Source: Actinocatenispora comari
GTDB lineage: Bacteria > Actinomycetota > Actinomycetes > Mycobacteriales > Micromonosporaceae
NCBI RefSeq assembly: GCF_017312725.1
Contig: NZ_BOPO01000128.1
Location: 124,001-188,000 of the forward strand
DNA length: 64,000 nucleotides
Direction: 5' to 3'
Shown here one piece after another: positions 8,336 to 18,220 of the stretch. The notes beneath the pieces were generated by a model that saw nothing but the letters and a program-made list of their open reading frames with translations, had not been told where the DNA came from and searched no databases. Every line of letters begins with the position of its first letter. The first letter of the stretch is position 1. The translations under genes and the position numbers were made by a program.

Positions 8336-8638
8336 ATGTTGCGCCTCGTCATCGGTTGGAGCGGCTGGGGTTGGCTGACCCTGCCGTTCCTGGCCGCCGG
8401 GCTGGTGCTCGGGTTCGTGATCATCGGCGCCTTCGACCCGACGCTCGCCGACGCCGCCGGCACCGTGTGCCTGTTCTCCGGGTGCGTGCCGACCTGGATC
8501 CTCGGCCGCCGGCTCAACCGGGACGCGCCCGACCACACCCTGTACGGGATCCAGATGCAGACGTGGGCCGTGATCTACCTGATCGCCGGGCTGTTCCTCA
8601 CCGCCCTGGTGGTCGTGGAGCTGACCGCCTTCACCTGA
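8336..8638 (+). CDS. Small membrane protein of unknown function
   Basis: A 100-residue protein, MLRLVIGWSGWGWLTLPF..., with two long hydrophobic helices (about residues 13-32 and 80-97) and a polar middle containing ILGRRLNRDAPDHTLYGIQMQ. I do not recognise a named family. ATG 8336 is preceded by TATCAT (8323-8328), a possible -10 seven bases upstream, suggesting a leaderless transcript; an in-frame ATG at 8327 would lie inside that box. It follows the MFS gene by 47 bases. Confidence 0.7.
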   Translation: MLRLVIGWSGWGWLTLPFLAAGLVLGFVIIGAFDPTLADAAGTVCLFSGCVPTWILGRRLNRDAPDHTLYGIQMQTWAVIYLIAGLFLTALVVVELTAFT

Positions 8639-8669
8639 GCCACCACCGAACCCCGGCCCGTCGTCGCGG

Positions 8670-9572
8670 TCAGGCGAGGCTGCGCTGGGCTTGGTCGATG
8701 AGGCGTTGCAGGTGCAGGCCGCGGTGCACGTCGAGGTCGGCGGTCCGGCCGGTGCGGACCGCGGCGGCGAACTCGCGGCGCAGCGTCGCCCAGCGTTCGG
8801 CGTCGTCGGCGGTGTCCGCGGACAGCGCGGCGAAGTCCAGCGACAGCGCGCCGGTCGGGCCGAACAGCTCGAACGTCTCGTACCGGCCGTCGCCGGTGCG
8901 CGGCACCACGCCGGACAGCGCCAGCTGGCTCACCGCGCCGCCGGCGTGCCGGCAGGTCAGCGTCAGGTACCGGCGGGAGTCGCCGGCGGCGGTCACCTGC
9001 TCGATGGTGCCGACGGCGGCGTCCAGCAGGTCCAGCGCGTGCGGGCCGATGTCGTGCAGCGCACCGTGTTCCAGCCGCCAGCCGTGCGCGTAGTCGCCGG
9101 CGATGAACGCCCCGGTCAGCTGGCGCGCCTGCGCGCCGTAGGTGTCGAACGCCGCCGCGCGGGCCAGGAACTCGCGCACCCGCGGCCGGTACCGGTTGCT
9201 CAGCGCCAGCTGGCTGACCACCCCGGCCGCGTCGACCGCCTCGGTCAGCGCGACCGCCTCGGCCAGGGTCAGCCCGATCGGCTTGTCCAGCAGCAGCGCC
9301 TTGCCGGCGCGCGCCGCCTCGACCGCCATCGCCGCCTGCACGTCCGGCGGTACGGCGAACGCGACCGCCTCGCACTGCGCGAGCAGCGCGGCGTAGTCCT
9401 GGTACGCCTCGGTGCCGTGCGCGGCGGCGAGTTCCCGCGCCGCCTCCGGCCGGCGGGCCCAGACGCCGACCAGCTCCGTCTCCGGTCCGCCGGTCAGCAT
9501 CGGCGCGTGCATCCCCCGCGCCCACGGCCCCGCCCCGACCAACCCCACCCGTACCGGCTGTGCCTCAGTCAT
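8670..9572 (-). CDS. Gfo/Idh/MocA family NAD(P)-dependent oxidoreductase
   Basis: A 300-residue dehydrogenase-like protein. The N-terminal Rossmann fold has GLVGAGPWARGMHAPML, and DKPIGLTLAEAVALTEA matches the EKP-type motif with the catalytic lysine (about residue 96). DIGPHALDLLDA near residue 175 is the usual GxHxxD active-site segment. The family oxidises sugars or cyclitols, or reduces biliverdin-like substrates; no neighbour indicates which. TAGGGT lies exactly six bases before ATG 9572 with no ribosome site, so the transcript is probably leaderless. Confidence 0.88.
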   Translation of the reverse strand: MTEAQPVRVGLVGAGPWARGMHAPMLTGGPETELVGVWARRPEAARELAAAHGTEAYQDYAALLAQCEAVAFAVPPDVQAAMAVEAARAGKALLLDKPIGLTLAEAVALTEAVDAAGVVSQLALSNRYRPRVREFLARAAAFDTYGAQARQLTGAFIAGDYAHGWRLEHGALHDIGPHALDLLDAAVGTIEQVTAAGDSRRYLTLTCRHAGGAVSQLALSGVVPRTGDGRYETFELFGPTGALSLDFAALSADTADDAERWATLRREFAAAVRTGRTADLDVHRGLHLQRLIDQAQRSLA

Positions 9573-9631
9573 GCCCCGACCCTACGGTCCGGCGTACCGG
9601 CGGGCGGCGTGACGCCGGGCACCGGCGTTCG

Positions 9632-10450
9632 CTAGCGGCGCTCGGTGAGCCGGACGCTGAGGTCCCAGAGCTGCTGCTGGACGCGCGGGTCGTACGCGTC
9701 CGGGTGCGCCCGCGCCGTCTCGGTGCGGTCGAAGAACTGCCCGGTGACGCCGTCGAGCCGCGGGTCGAGCACGAGCCGGCGGGTCGCCCGCAGCCCGGTC
9801 TCCAGCGAGTCGACGCTGTGCCCCACCGTCTGCAGCACCATCTTGGTCGGCATGTACGTGGCCGGGTGCAGGCTGTTGACCGTCACCCGGCGCGGGTCGA
9901 GCTGGCGGGCGAACACCAGCGCGGTGGTGATCATCGCGAGCTTGGACTGGCCGTACGCGCGGGTGCCGGTGTAGCCGTGTGCCAGGAACGGGTCGTCGAA
10001 GTCGATCGGCGCCTGCCCGAGCGAGGCGACGTCGACGACCCGCGCCGGGGCACCCCGGTCGAGCAGCGGCAGCAGCCGCCGGGTCAGCGCGAACGCGGCG
10101 AGGTGGTTGACCGCGAACCGCAGCTCGTACCCGTCGACGGTGAGCCGGCGGTCGACGCCGTCCGGCTCGCCGCCGCCGACACCGGCGTTGTTGACGAGCA
10201 CCGAGACGTACCTGGTGCGGCTCGCGATCTCGTCCGCGAGCCGGTGCACCTGCGCCAGCTCGGACAGGTCGGCGCGAGCGGTCTGGATGGCGGCCCGCTC
10301 GCCGGCGAGGTCGGCGGCCAGCTCGTCGAGCCGGCGCTGGTCCCGGCCGTGCAGGAGCAGCGTGGTGTCGGGTTCGCGGGCGAGGGCGCCGGCGAGCGCC
10401 CGGCCGAGCCCGTCGGTCGAGCCGGTGATCACGATGATCCGATCGGGCAT
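9632..10450 (-). CDS. Short-chain dehydrogenase/reductase (retinol-dehydrogenase-like)
   Basis: A 272-residue SDR. The cofactor motif is TGSTDGLGRALAGAL (near residue 9), followed by NNAGVGGG and the catalytic YGQSK (Tyr and Lys four apart). The long C-terminal part and ARQLDPRRVTVNSLHPATYMPTKM are typical of the retinol/protochlorophyllide-reductase-like branch. ATG 10450 is chosen over upstream frame extension because GGGAG lies 7 bases before it. The substrate is unknown. Confidence 0.87.
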   Translation of the reverse strand: MPDRIIVITGSTDGLGRALAGALAREPDTTLLLHGRDQRRLDELAADLAGERAAIQTARADLSELAQVHRLADEIASRTRYVSVLVNNAGVGGGEPDGVDRRLTVDGYELRFAVNHLAAFALTRRLLPLLDRGAPARVVDVASLGQAPIDFDDPFLAHGYTGTRAYGQSKLAMITTALVFARQLDPRRVTVNSLHPATYMPTKMVLQTVGHSVDSLETGLRATRRLVLDPRLDGVTGQFFDRTETARAHPDAYDPRVQQQLWDLSVRLTERR

Positions 10451-10577
10451 CCGTCGCTCCCTGCCGCGGTTGTCGGGGCGCGACCGGGGGCCGGGCCGCG
10501 GAGCGCGGGTTCCGGCGACCACCGGTCGACCCGACCAGCCTACCCATTAACGAGACACCACGTCTAGGAATAACCGG

Positions 10578-11540
10578 TCACCCGGTACGGGTGGCCCCGT
10601 GCGCGGCGAACGAGTTGCGGTCACCGGCCCAGGCGCCCCGCGGTACCGCGGTCTCCAGCCGGTCGAGTTCCGCGGCGGTGAGGACGAGGTCCGCCGCGGC
10701 GGCGTTCTCGGCGAGCCGGTCGGCGTTGCGGGTGCCCGGGATCGGTACCACGTCGTCGCCCTGCGCCAGCAGCCAGGCGAGCGCGAGCTGGCCGGAACTG
10801 ACCCCGTGCTCCGCCGCGATCGCCTGGACCTCGCCCAGCAGAGCCAGGTTGCGGTCCCGGTCGGCCCCGGCGTACCGCGGGTCACGGTCCCGGAACGGTG
10901 CGGCGGACGTGGCGCCGGCGAGGATGCCGGAACCGAGCGGCGAGTACGGCACGACACCGATACCCAGCCGGCGCGCGGTCGGCACCACCTCGTCCTCCAC
11001 CTCCCGCCACCACAACGACCACTCGCTCTGTACCGCGGCGATCGGGTGCACGGCCGCAGCGGACGCCAGGTCCGCCGGACTCGGCTCGGAGATCCCGAGA
11101 TGGCGCACCTTGCCGGCTCTCACCAGCGCCGCCATCGCGCCGATCGTGTCCGCCACCGGTACCGCCGGGTCCGGCCGGTGCAGGTAGTAGAGGTCGATGG
11201 TGTCGACGCCGAGCCGGCGCAGCGACGCGTCGCAGTAGCCGGCGACCCGGTCCGGGTGCGCGTCCAGCCGGGTGCCGTCGGCGTCCCGGACGATGCCGAA
11301 CTTGGTGGCCAGAGTGACCTCGTCCCGGCGGGTGGCGAGCAGCCGGGACAGCAGCCGTTCGTTGTGCCCGGCGCCGTAGCTCTGCGCGGTGTCGAGCAGC
11401 GTGACGCCGAGGTCGAGGGCGCGGTGCAGGGTGGCGAGCGAGGCGTCGTCGTCGGCCGGGCCGTACCCCTGGGACATGCCCATGCAGCCGAGCCCGAGGG
11501 CGGAGACGGTCAGCGAGTCGCCGAGTGTGCGTTTCTGCAT
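10578..11540 (-). CDS. Aldo/keto reductase
   Basis: A 320-residue NADPH-dependent carbonyl reductase of the AKR superfamily. TIM-barrel landmarks are LGLGCMGMSQGYG, LLDTAQSYGAGHNERLL (catalytic Asp and Tyr), and VTLATKF (Lys), with IDLYYLHRPDP following. VPIPGTRNADRLAEN near residue 260 binds the NADP phosphate. It resembles the YakC/Tas-like AKRs common in actinobacteria. It is divergent from an XRE-type regulator, 69 bases away, which is a common pairing. Confidence 0.92.
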   Translation of the reverse strand: MQKRTLGDSLTVSALGLGCMGMSQGYGPADDDASLATLHRALDLGVTLLDTAQSYGAGHNERLLSRLLATRRDEVTLATKFGIVRDADGTRLDAHPDRVAGYCDASLRRLGVDTIDLYYLHRPDPAVPVADTIGAMAALVRAGKVRHLGISEPSPADLASAAAVHPIAAVQSEWSLWWREVEDEVVPTARRLGIGVVPYSPLGSGILAGATSAAPFRDRDPRYAGADRDRNLALLGEVQAIAAEHGVSSGQLALAWLLAQGDDVVPIPGTRNADRLAENAAAADLVLTAAELDRLETAVPRGAWAGDRNSFAAHGATRTG

Positions 11541-11609
11541 GACCCCGACGCTAGGACGGCCGTACAGTGGTGTCCCGCTGCCGTTGTTACCAGTACCAGG
11601 AGTACCAGG

Positions 11610-12452
11610 ATGGCGCCGAACCCGCGCGAGCTCGGCGAGCTGCTGCGGTCCCGGCGGGCGCGGCTGAGCCCGGCCGACGTCGGGTTGCCGGCCGGCACCC
11701 GGCGCCGCACCGCCGGGCTGCGCCGCGAGGAGGTCGCCGCGCTCGCCGCGATCTCCCCGACCTACTACACGTTCCTGGAGCAGGGGCGGGCGGTGACGCC
11801 GTCCCGGCAGGTACTCGACGCGCTGGCGAGCGCGCTGCGGCTGGACGAGGGCGAGCGCGCGCACCTGCACGAGCTGGTGCACGGCGCGGCGCCGGCCGCC
11901 GAACCGCCGGCCGCGGAGACGCTCGCACCGGGGCTCGGTGCGCTGGTCGACCGGCTCGACCCGGCCCCGGCGTACGTGACCGGGCGGCGGTTCGACGTGC
12001 TCGCCGCGAACCGCTCGGTCCGTCTACTGTGGACGGACTGGCCGGCGGTGCCGGTCGCCGACCGCAACATCGTCTGGTGGATGTTCACCGACCCGGGCGC
12101 CCGCGACGTGCTCGTCGAGTGGGAGCACGAGGCCGCCGCACTGCTCGGCCGCTACCGGGCCGCCGCCGCGCGCTACCCGGACGATCCGTCGTTCCCGGCA
12201 CTGACCGAGCGGCTGCACGCCGCCAGCGCCGAGGTGCGCGCCTGGTGGCCACGACACCAGATCACCCGCGTCGGCGGCGGCCACAAGCTGCTCCGCCACC
12301 CCACCCTCGGCGAGTTCCGGCTCGACCACCTGGTGCTCACCGTCGCCGACGTCGCCGACCAGAAACTCGTCGCGTTCGACGCACCGGCCGAGATCCTGGC
12401 CCGGCTGGCCAGCCTCCCCGACCCCTCGTCGGCGCACCGGCCGGGAACGTGA
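11610..12452 (+). CDS. XRE family regulator with MmyB-like ligand-binding domain
   Basis: A 280-residue protein. The N-terminal helix-turn-helix reads LGELLRSRRARLSPADVGLP then RRTAGLRREEVAALAAISPT with YYTFLEQGRAVTPS, the highly conserved actinobacterial MmyB-type start. The C-terminal half (WMFTDPGARDVLVEWEHEA, LRHPTLGEFRLDHLVL) is the MmyB-like PAS domain thought to bind a lipid or fatty-acid-like ligand. AGGAG lies 7 bases before the ATG. It probably controls the divergent aldo/keto reductase; a repeated TACCAG/TACCAGG sequence at 11588-11609 is a candidate site. Confidence 0.92.
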   Translation: MAPNPRELGELLRSRRARLSPADVGLPAGTRRRTAGLRREEVAALAAISPTYYTFLEQGRAVTPSRQVLDALASALRLDEGERAHLHELVHGAAPAAEPPAAETLAPGLGALVDRLDPAPAYVTGRRFDVLAANRSVRLLWTDWPAVPVADRNIVWWMFTDPGARDVLVEWEHEAAALLGRYRAAAARYPDDPSFPALTERLHAASAEVRAWWPRHQITRVGGGHKLLRHPTLGEFRLDHLVLTVADVADQKLVAFDAPAEILARLASLPDPSSAHRPGT

Positions 12453-12499
12453 CCCGACCGGCGGATCTGCCGGGCCCGCCGGCGTGCCACGATCGAGCG

Positions 12500-12532
12500 A
12501 TGAACACCGGTTCGGACCAGCCGCGCCGATGA
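12500..12532 (+). CDS. Possible 10-codon upstream ORF coupled to the glycosyltransferase gene
   Basis: ATG 12500 encodes MNTGSDQPRR and its stop overlaps the glycosyltransferase ATG at 12529 (ATGA). CACGAT ends six bases before this ATG, the same spacing as other leaderless starts in the window. Translation of this short frame could load ribosomes for the next gene, which has no ribosome site of its own. It may also be chance. Confidence 0.35.
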   Translation: MNTGSDQPRR

Positions 12533-13623
12533 GGGCGCTGCTGGTCGCCGCACCGCTGCTGGGGCACCTGTTCCCGCTGGTGCCGCTGGCCGACGCGCTG
12601 CGCACCGCGGGCCATCAGGTACGGCTGGCGAGCGCCGGAGCGGCCGCCACCGACGCCGGCGTCGCCGTCGACGACCTGCTCCCCGGCTTCCGGTACCAGC
12701 CGGTCGCGCGCCGGGCCGCGCTGCGCCACCCGCTGCTGGCCCGCGCCGAGCACGCCGGTACCGCCGGGAACCGCGGCGCCGTGATCCGCCTCGCGGAGAT
12801 CAACCGGCGGCTGCGCGCCCCGCTCGCCGACCTGGTGTCGTCGTTCGCCCCGCAGGTCGTGGTGTACGAGCCGAGCGCGCCCATCGCCGCCACCGTTGCC
12901 GCCGAGCACGCGCTGCCCGCGGTACTGCACGAGATCTCGCTGCGCGAGGGGCGGCCGATCGCCGCCGCCATCCTCGCCCGGCTCGGCACGATGGCCGGCA
13001 CCGACCCGATCGGTACGTTCACGGTCGCGCCGGCGAGCCTGGTCGGCGAGCGGCCCGGCTGGCCGATGCGCTACGTGCCGTACGCGGCGGCCGGCGAGCT
13101 GCCCGGCTGGCTACGCGAACCGCCGCCGGACCGGCCGCGCATCCTCGTCACCCGCCCCACCGTCACCGGCCGCCGCCCGGACCGGCTGATGGCCGCCGCC
13201 CTCGCCGCGGCGGCACGGCTGGACGCCGAGGTCGTCCTGGTCCGGCCGGACCGCCGGCTGATGACCCGGCCGCTGCCGGACAACGCCCGCTGGGTCGAGT
13301 GGGTACCGCTGCCGTCCGCGCTGCGCACCGCCGCCGCGCTGGTGCACCACGGCGGCGCCGGCACGATGCTCACCGCCCTCGCCCTCGGCGTACCGCAGCT
13401 GGTACCCGCCGGGCCCGGTGACCGCCGCCACCACGCCATGCTGCTCACCGACCGCGGCGCCGGCCTCGCCGTCGACACCCCCGACCAGCTCACCCCCGAC
13501 ACCCTGGACCGCCTGCTTACCGATGCCGCCCTGCGCACCGCCGCCGCCGAGGTCCGCGCCGAGATCGCCGCCACGCCCGCCCCCGCCACCCTCGTCGACC
13601 GCCTGACCACCCTCACCACCTGA
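12529..13623 (+). CDS. MGT/UGT-type glycosyltransferase
   Basis: A 364-residue GT-B fold enzyme. It begins MRALLVAAPLLGHLFPLVPLA as in macrolide-type glycosyltransferases, and the C-terminal nucleotide-sugar site contains LVHHGGAGTMLTALALGVPQ, matching the HHGGxGT signature of GT1 enzymes. Such enzymes move sugars from dTDP/UDP donors to natural products or lipids. No polyketide or sugar-biosynthesis genes lie nearby, so the acceptor is unknown; inactivation of foreign antibiotics is one possibility. An earlier GTG at 12484 is open but would precede the putative promoter. Confidence 0.87.
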   Translation: MRALLVAAPLLGHLFPLVPLADALRTAGHQVRLASAGAAATDAGVAVDDLLPGFRYQPVARRAALRHPLLARAEHAGTAGNRGAVIRLAEINRRLRAPLADLVSSFAPQVVVYEPSAPIAATVAAEHALPAVLHEISLREGRPIAAAILARLGTMAGTDPIGTFTVAPASLVGERPGWPMRYVPYAAAGELPGWLREPPPDRPRILVTRPTVTGRRPDRLMAAALAAAARLDAEVVLVRPDRRLMTRPLPDNARWVEWVPLPSALRTAAALVHHGGAGTMLTALALGVPQLVPAGPGDRRHHAMLLTDRGAGLAVDTPDQLTPDTLDRLLTDAALRTAAAEVRAEIAATPAPATLVDRLTTLTT

Positions 13624-13731
13624 CGCCCCGGATCCCGTGCACGAACGGCGTCGTGGGGGCGGCACGCTAGCGGGTCGGGCCGGCGGTCCCGTGCGATGAG
13701 ACGGTGTGTTCTCGGTTCGTAGGGTGGGGTG

Positions 13732-14304
13732 GTGCGCGAACGTCGGAGCCTGCCGATGCTGCCCAGCCTGCTGCTGGTCGGCGTCCTCGCGACGGCGCTG
13801 TGGGGCGTGATCACGGTGTACAAGTCGGTCCTCCACTTCGGTGGCGACCGGACCACCGCACACGTCGATCGGTGCGAGGAGCGCAACAGCCGCGGGGGCA
13901 GCACCACGGTCTGCTACGGCACCTGGCGGGACGCGAACGGCACCGAGCACCGCGACGTGATCGCCGGCGCGGGTGCGTCGAGCGCCGGCCGGAACGTGCC
14001 GATCCGCGCGCTGGGCGACAACGCGCAGCTGGACAGCGCGCTGCCGCTGCTGCCGTACCCGATCGTCGAGTTCGTCCTGCTGGTCCCGACGATCGTGCTG
14101 GCCGTCGTCGTGGTCAACCGCCGCTACGGCCGTAACCGGTACGTCGGGCGCGGCCGGCCGCCCTACCCGCCAGGGCCGCCGCCCGGCTCCCTGCCCCAGC
14201 CGCCGGGAACGCCGCCCGGCTCCGTGCCGCGCCGGTGGTACCCGCGGCAGGCCCCGCCCCGTCCCGGCCCGCCGCTCCCGGGGTCACCCCGCCGGCGGTA
14301 CTGA
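13732..14304 (+). CDS. Membrane protein with proline-rich tail (DUF3592-like)
   Basis: A 190-residue protein with two hydrophobic helices (about residues 10-28 and 106-126) flanking an exterior segment with Cys, Gly and Thr (CEERNSRGGSTTVCYGTWRDANG). That layout, two helices around a small beta domain, recalls DUF3592 proteins. The C-terminal 55 residues are proline/glycine-rich (PPGPPPGSLPQPPG). TAGGGT ends six bases before GTG 13732, suggesting a leaderless transcript; GTG 13729 is also in frame. No function can be given. Confidence 0.72.
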   Translation: MRERRSLPMLPSLLLVGVLATALWGVITVYKSVLHFGGDRTTAHVDRCEERNSRGGSTTVCYGTWRDANGTEHRDVIAGAGASSAGRNVPIRALGDNAQLDSALPLLPYPIVEFVLLVPTIVLAVVVVNRRYGRNRYVGRGRPPYPPGPPPGSLPQPPGTPPGSVPRRWYPRQAPPRPGPPLPGSPRRRY

Positions 14305-14620
14305 GTCCCGGACCTCGGCGCCGATCGGGGTGATCGAGAACCTGCGGGGGGTTCGCACCTTGTGGCGATGAGTCGTGCCGCGCGTGCCCACCGTCGGCTA
14401 CGACGACGAGGCGCACGCGCTGGGGACACCGCGCAGCTCGCGACCCACTCGACCCGGATGACCGTCTCGTCGGTGCCGACCGTGCTGTTGTGGGCGGTGA
14501 CGCTCGGGCTGGCGGTAGCGGTGGTACGCCGGCGGTGGGCACGGCTGGCGTGAAAGATGTCTCAGCCTGTGGATGGCGGCTTCGGGTTCGGCCGGGTGAT
14601 GACGTAACGTGGCGGCCGAT
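14305..14620. other. Intergenic stretch, possible decayed coding remnant
   Basis: No convincing gene. A 63-codon frame at 14362-14553 ends in a membrane-helix-like segment (TVLLWAVTLGLAVAVVRRRW), and a different frame just upstream reads VGYDDEAHALG. This could be a frameshifted remnant of a small membrane protein like the one before it, but the support is weak. TAACGT at 14605-14610 is a possible -10 for the leuA leader. Confidence 0.3.
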
Positions 14621-14668
14621 ATGTTCCGCGGCCTGCTTCTCCTTCGCTGCCGCGACGAGGCCCGTTAG
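14621..14668 (+). CDS. leuA leader peptide (MFRGLLLLRCRDEAR)
   Basis: A 15-codon frame with four consecutive leucine codons CTG CTT CTC CTT (14633-14644); CTT and CTC are otherwise uncommon in this GTG/CTG-biased genome. It sits about 300 bases before leuA, at the start of a leader with competing hairpins. Leucine-rich leader peptides before leuA are established for Actinobacteria. Scarce leucyl-tRNA would stall the ribosome on these codons and alter folding downstream. I see no strong ribosome site; TAACGT ends ten bases upstream, so the RNA may start just before the ATG. Confidence 0.8.
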   Translation: MFRGLLLLRCRDEAR

Positions 14669-14695
14669 AGGCTGGCACCTCGTCGCGGAGGTGCC
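14650..14695 (+). promoter_or_regulatory. Alternative leader hairpins of the leuA attenuator
   Basis: CCGCGACGAGG (14650-14660, within the leader ORF) can pair perfectly with CCTCGTCGCGG (14678-14688). The second arm overlaps a competing perfect stem, GGCACCTC (14674-14681) with GAGGTGCC (14688-14695). A ribosome held at the leucine codons, about 5-17 bases upstream, would mask the first arm and favour the second stem. Confidence 0.7.
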
Positions 14696-14715
14696 GCGTG
14701 CCGGTCGTTCCTGGT

Positions 14716-16706
<1,991 letters not shown>

Positions 16707-16712
16707 TCGCCG

Positions 16713-16740
16713 GTGCGGCGGCCGTCCGCGGCCGCCGCAC
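16713..16740 (+). terminator. leuA terminator hairpin
   Basis: GTGCGGCGGCCG (16713-16724) and CGGCCGCCGCAC (16729-16740) form a perfect 12-bp stem with loop TCCG, starting six bases after the leuA stop. There is no U tract, as is common for actinobacterial terminators. Confidence 0.8.
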
Positions 16741-16783
16741 CCGCCGGCGCACCGACACAGCGCGCCGGCACCCGGCCGCACGC

Positions 16784-16885
16784 CGAGCCGGCGCCGCTTC
16801 TGCACCCGGCTACGGCCCGAGCCGGCGCCGCGTGGCACCCGGCTGCGGGCCGAGCCGGCGCCGCGTGCGTACCGGCTCGGGGCCG
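16784..16885. repeat. Degenerate 33-34 bp tandem repeat downstream of leuA
   Basis: CGAGCCGGCGCCGC recurs at 16784, 16818 and 16851, each copy followed by a similar CACCCGGCT-type stretch. The array lies between the leuA terminator and the end of a convergent SDR gene. No coding function is seen. Confidence 0.7.
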
Positions 16886-16907
16886 GGGCGGCGGGCGGCA
16901 ACGGCGG

Positions 16908-17648
16908 TCAGAGTCCGCCGGTGGCCAGCACGATCTGTCCGGTGATCCAGCGGGCGTCCGGTCCGACCAGCATCCCGACCACGTCGGCGATGTCGGCGGG
17001 CTCGCCCAGCCGTCGCAGCGGGGTGATCGCCGGGACGCCGGCGAGCGCCTCGGCGGTGTTGCTGCGCCGCAGCAGATCGGTGTCGGTGGCGCCCGGGCAG
17101 ACCGCGTTGACGGTGATGCCGCGCGGGCCGAGTTCGGCCGCGGCGACCTTGGTGAGCTGTTCGACCGCGCCCTTGCTGGCGGCGTAGCTGGCGATGCCCG
17201 GCGCCGTGCGCACCGTGTTGAGCGTGGACAGGTTGACGATCCGGCCGCCGTCGCGCATGGTCCGTGCCGCGTGCCGCAGGGTCAGGAACACGGTGCGCGC
17301 GTTGACCGTCATGATGCTGTCCCACAGCGCTTCGTCGGTGTCGGCGAGCGGCGTGGGCGGGGTCTCCGCGGCGGCGTTGTTGACCAGGATGTCCAGCCCG
17401 TCGAGGTGCTCGGCGGCGGTGGCCAGCAGGCGGTCGACGGCGCCCGGCTCGGCGAGGTCGGCGCGGACCGGATGCGCCCGGCCGCCGGCCTCGCGTACCT
17501 CGGCGGCGACCTCGTTCGCCGCCTCGGTGCTGGTGGCGTAGTTGAAGACGACGGTCGCACCGTCGGCGGCAAGCCGCCGCACGATCGCCCGCCCGATTCC
17601 GCGTGAGCCGCCGGTGACGACGGCGCCCTTGCCCGACAGTACGGCCAT
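16908..17648 (-). CDS. SDR family oxidoreductase (FabG-like)
   Basis: A 246-residue classical SDR: TGGSRGIGRAIVRRL for NAD(P), NNAAAE, the serine in NLSTLNT, and the active-site YAASK pair. It ends RWITGQIVLATGGL, where a 'VDGG' is usual. The family reduces carbonyls or oxidises alcohols; the substrate is unknown. TAACGT lies six bases before ATG 17648 with no ribosome site, so the mRNA is probably leaderless. A 28-bp inverted repeat sits in the divergent region just upstream. Confidence 0.9.
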   Translation of the reverse strand: MAVLSGKGAVVTGGSRGIGRAIVRRLAADGATVVFNYATSTEAANEVAAEVREAGGRAHPVRADLAEPGAVDRLLATAAEHLDGLDILVNNAAAETPPTPLADTDEALWDSIMTVNARTVFLTLRHAARTMRDGGRIVNLSTLNTVRTAPGIASYAASKGAVEQLTKVAAAELGPRGITVNAVCPGATDTDLLRRSNTAEALAGVPAITPLRRLGEPADIADVVGMLVGPDARWITGQIVLATGGL

Positions 17649-17668
17649 TCGGTCACGTTACGCCCGGG

Positions 17669-17696
17669 CCGGTGTCCACCGTCCGGTGGACACCGG
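17669..17696. promoter_or_regulatory. Inverted repeat in a divergent promoter region
   Basis: CCGGTGTCCACC (17669-17680) and GGTGGACACCGG (17685-17696) are perfect complements separated by GTCC. The dyad lies between the SDR gene (start 17648, minus) and the next gene (start 17749, plus). It is a good candidate operator for an unidentified regulator; no transcription factor gene is adjacent. Confidence 0.6.
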
Positions 17697-17748
17697 CGTC
17701 GAGGATCGGTCGACGGTGCGGCGCCGCGAGTGCGGCGATGCTGGCCGC

Positions 17749-18198
17749 ATGACGCATCTCAAGGACGACGAACTGGTACCGGAGCTGTCCCGGCAACTCG
17801 GCGAACCGCTGCTGGCGGCGTCGTACGCGCGGGTCGACACGGTGCTGGGGCTGACCCGGCTGCTGTCCCCGCTGGGCAACTACCTGATCGCCCGGCCGGC
17901 GGCCCGGGCCGCCGCGCACAAGATCACCGAACGCACCGAGGTACCGCTGGACGCCGCGATGATCCTCGGCCTCACCGCCGCGGCGCTGCACGTCTGGCGG
18001 GCCGACCCGATGCTCAACCGGGTGGGTGAGCACGTCGGCGAGGTGTCCCTGGACCGGATCACCGAGCTGACCGTCGCCCCGGGCCGCAGCTGGCATCCGA
18101 TCCGGATCGTGCTGACCGACGGCGAGAAGATCGAGGTCGAGGGTCGCGGCGCGGTGCACCTGCTGGGCTCGGAGTACGCCCGGCTCCGGGCGAGTTGA
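17749..18198 (+). CDS. Hypothetical protein
   Basis: A 149-residue protein of unknown function. It has a moderately hydrophobic centre (IARPAARAAAHKITERTEV, then AAMILGLTAAALHVW) and a C-terminal strand-rich part (GEVSLDRITELTVAPGRSW, IRIVLTDGEKIEVEG) that looks like a small beta domain, perhaps PH-like. ATG 17749 has no ribosome site; GATGCT six bases upstream could be a -10. It is followed closely by a sensor kinase, but that gene appears to have its own start. Confidence 0.6.
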   Translation: MTHLKDDELVPELSRQLGEPLLAASYARVDTVLGLTRLLSPLGNYLIARPAARAAAHKITERTEVPLDAAMILGLTAAALHVWRADPMLNRVGEHVGEVSLDRITELTVAPGRSWHPIRIVLTDGEKIEVEGRGAVHLLGSEYARLRAS

Positions 18199-18220
18199 TC
18201 CGGTACCGCATGCTTGTCCG

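Noticed and set aside
12484-12528. GTG 12484 as the glycosyltransferase start
   Set aside because: It precedes the probable -10 at 12488-12493, and homologues start MRALL-like at 12529.
11610-13623. Part of an antibiotic gene cluster (regulator plus glycosyltransferase)
   Set aside because: No polyketide, peptide synthetase or deoxysugar genes lie nearby; the XRE gene pairs instead with the divergent aldo/keto reductase.
13696-13722. Leader peptide MRRCVLGS before the membrane protein gene
   Set aside because: It contains only one cysteine and no amino acid run, and the promoter for the next gene lies within it.
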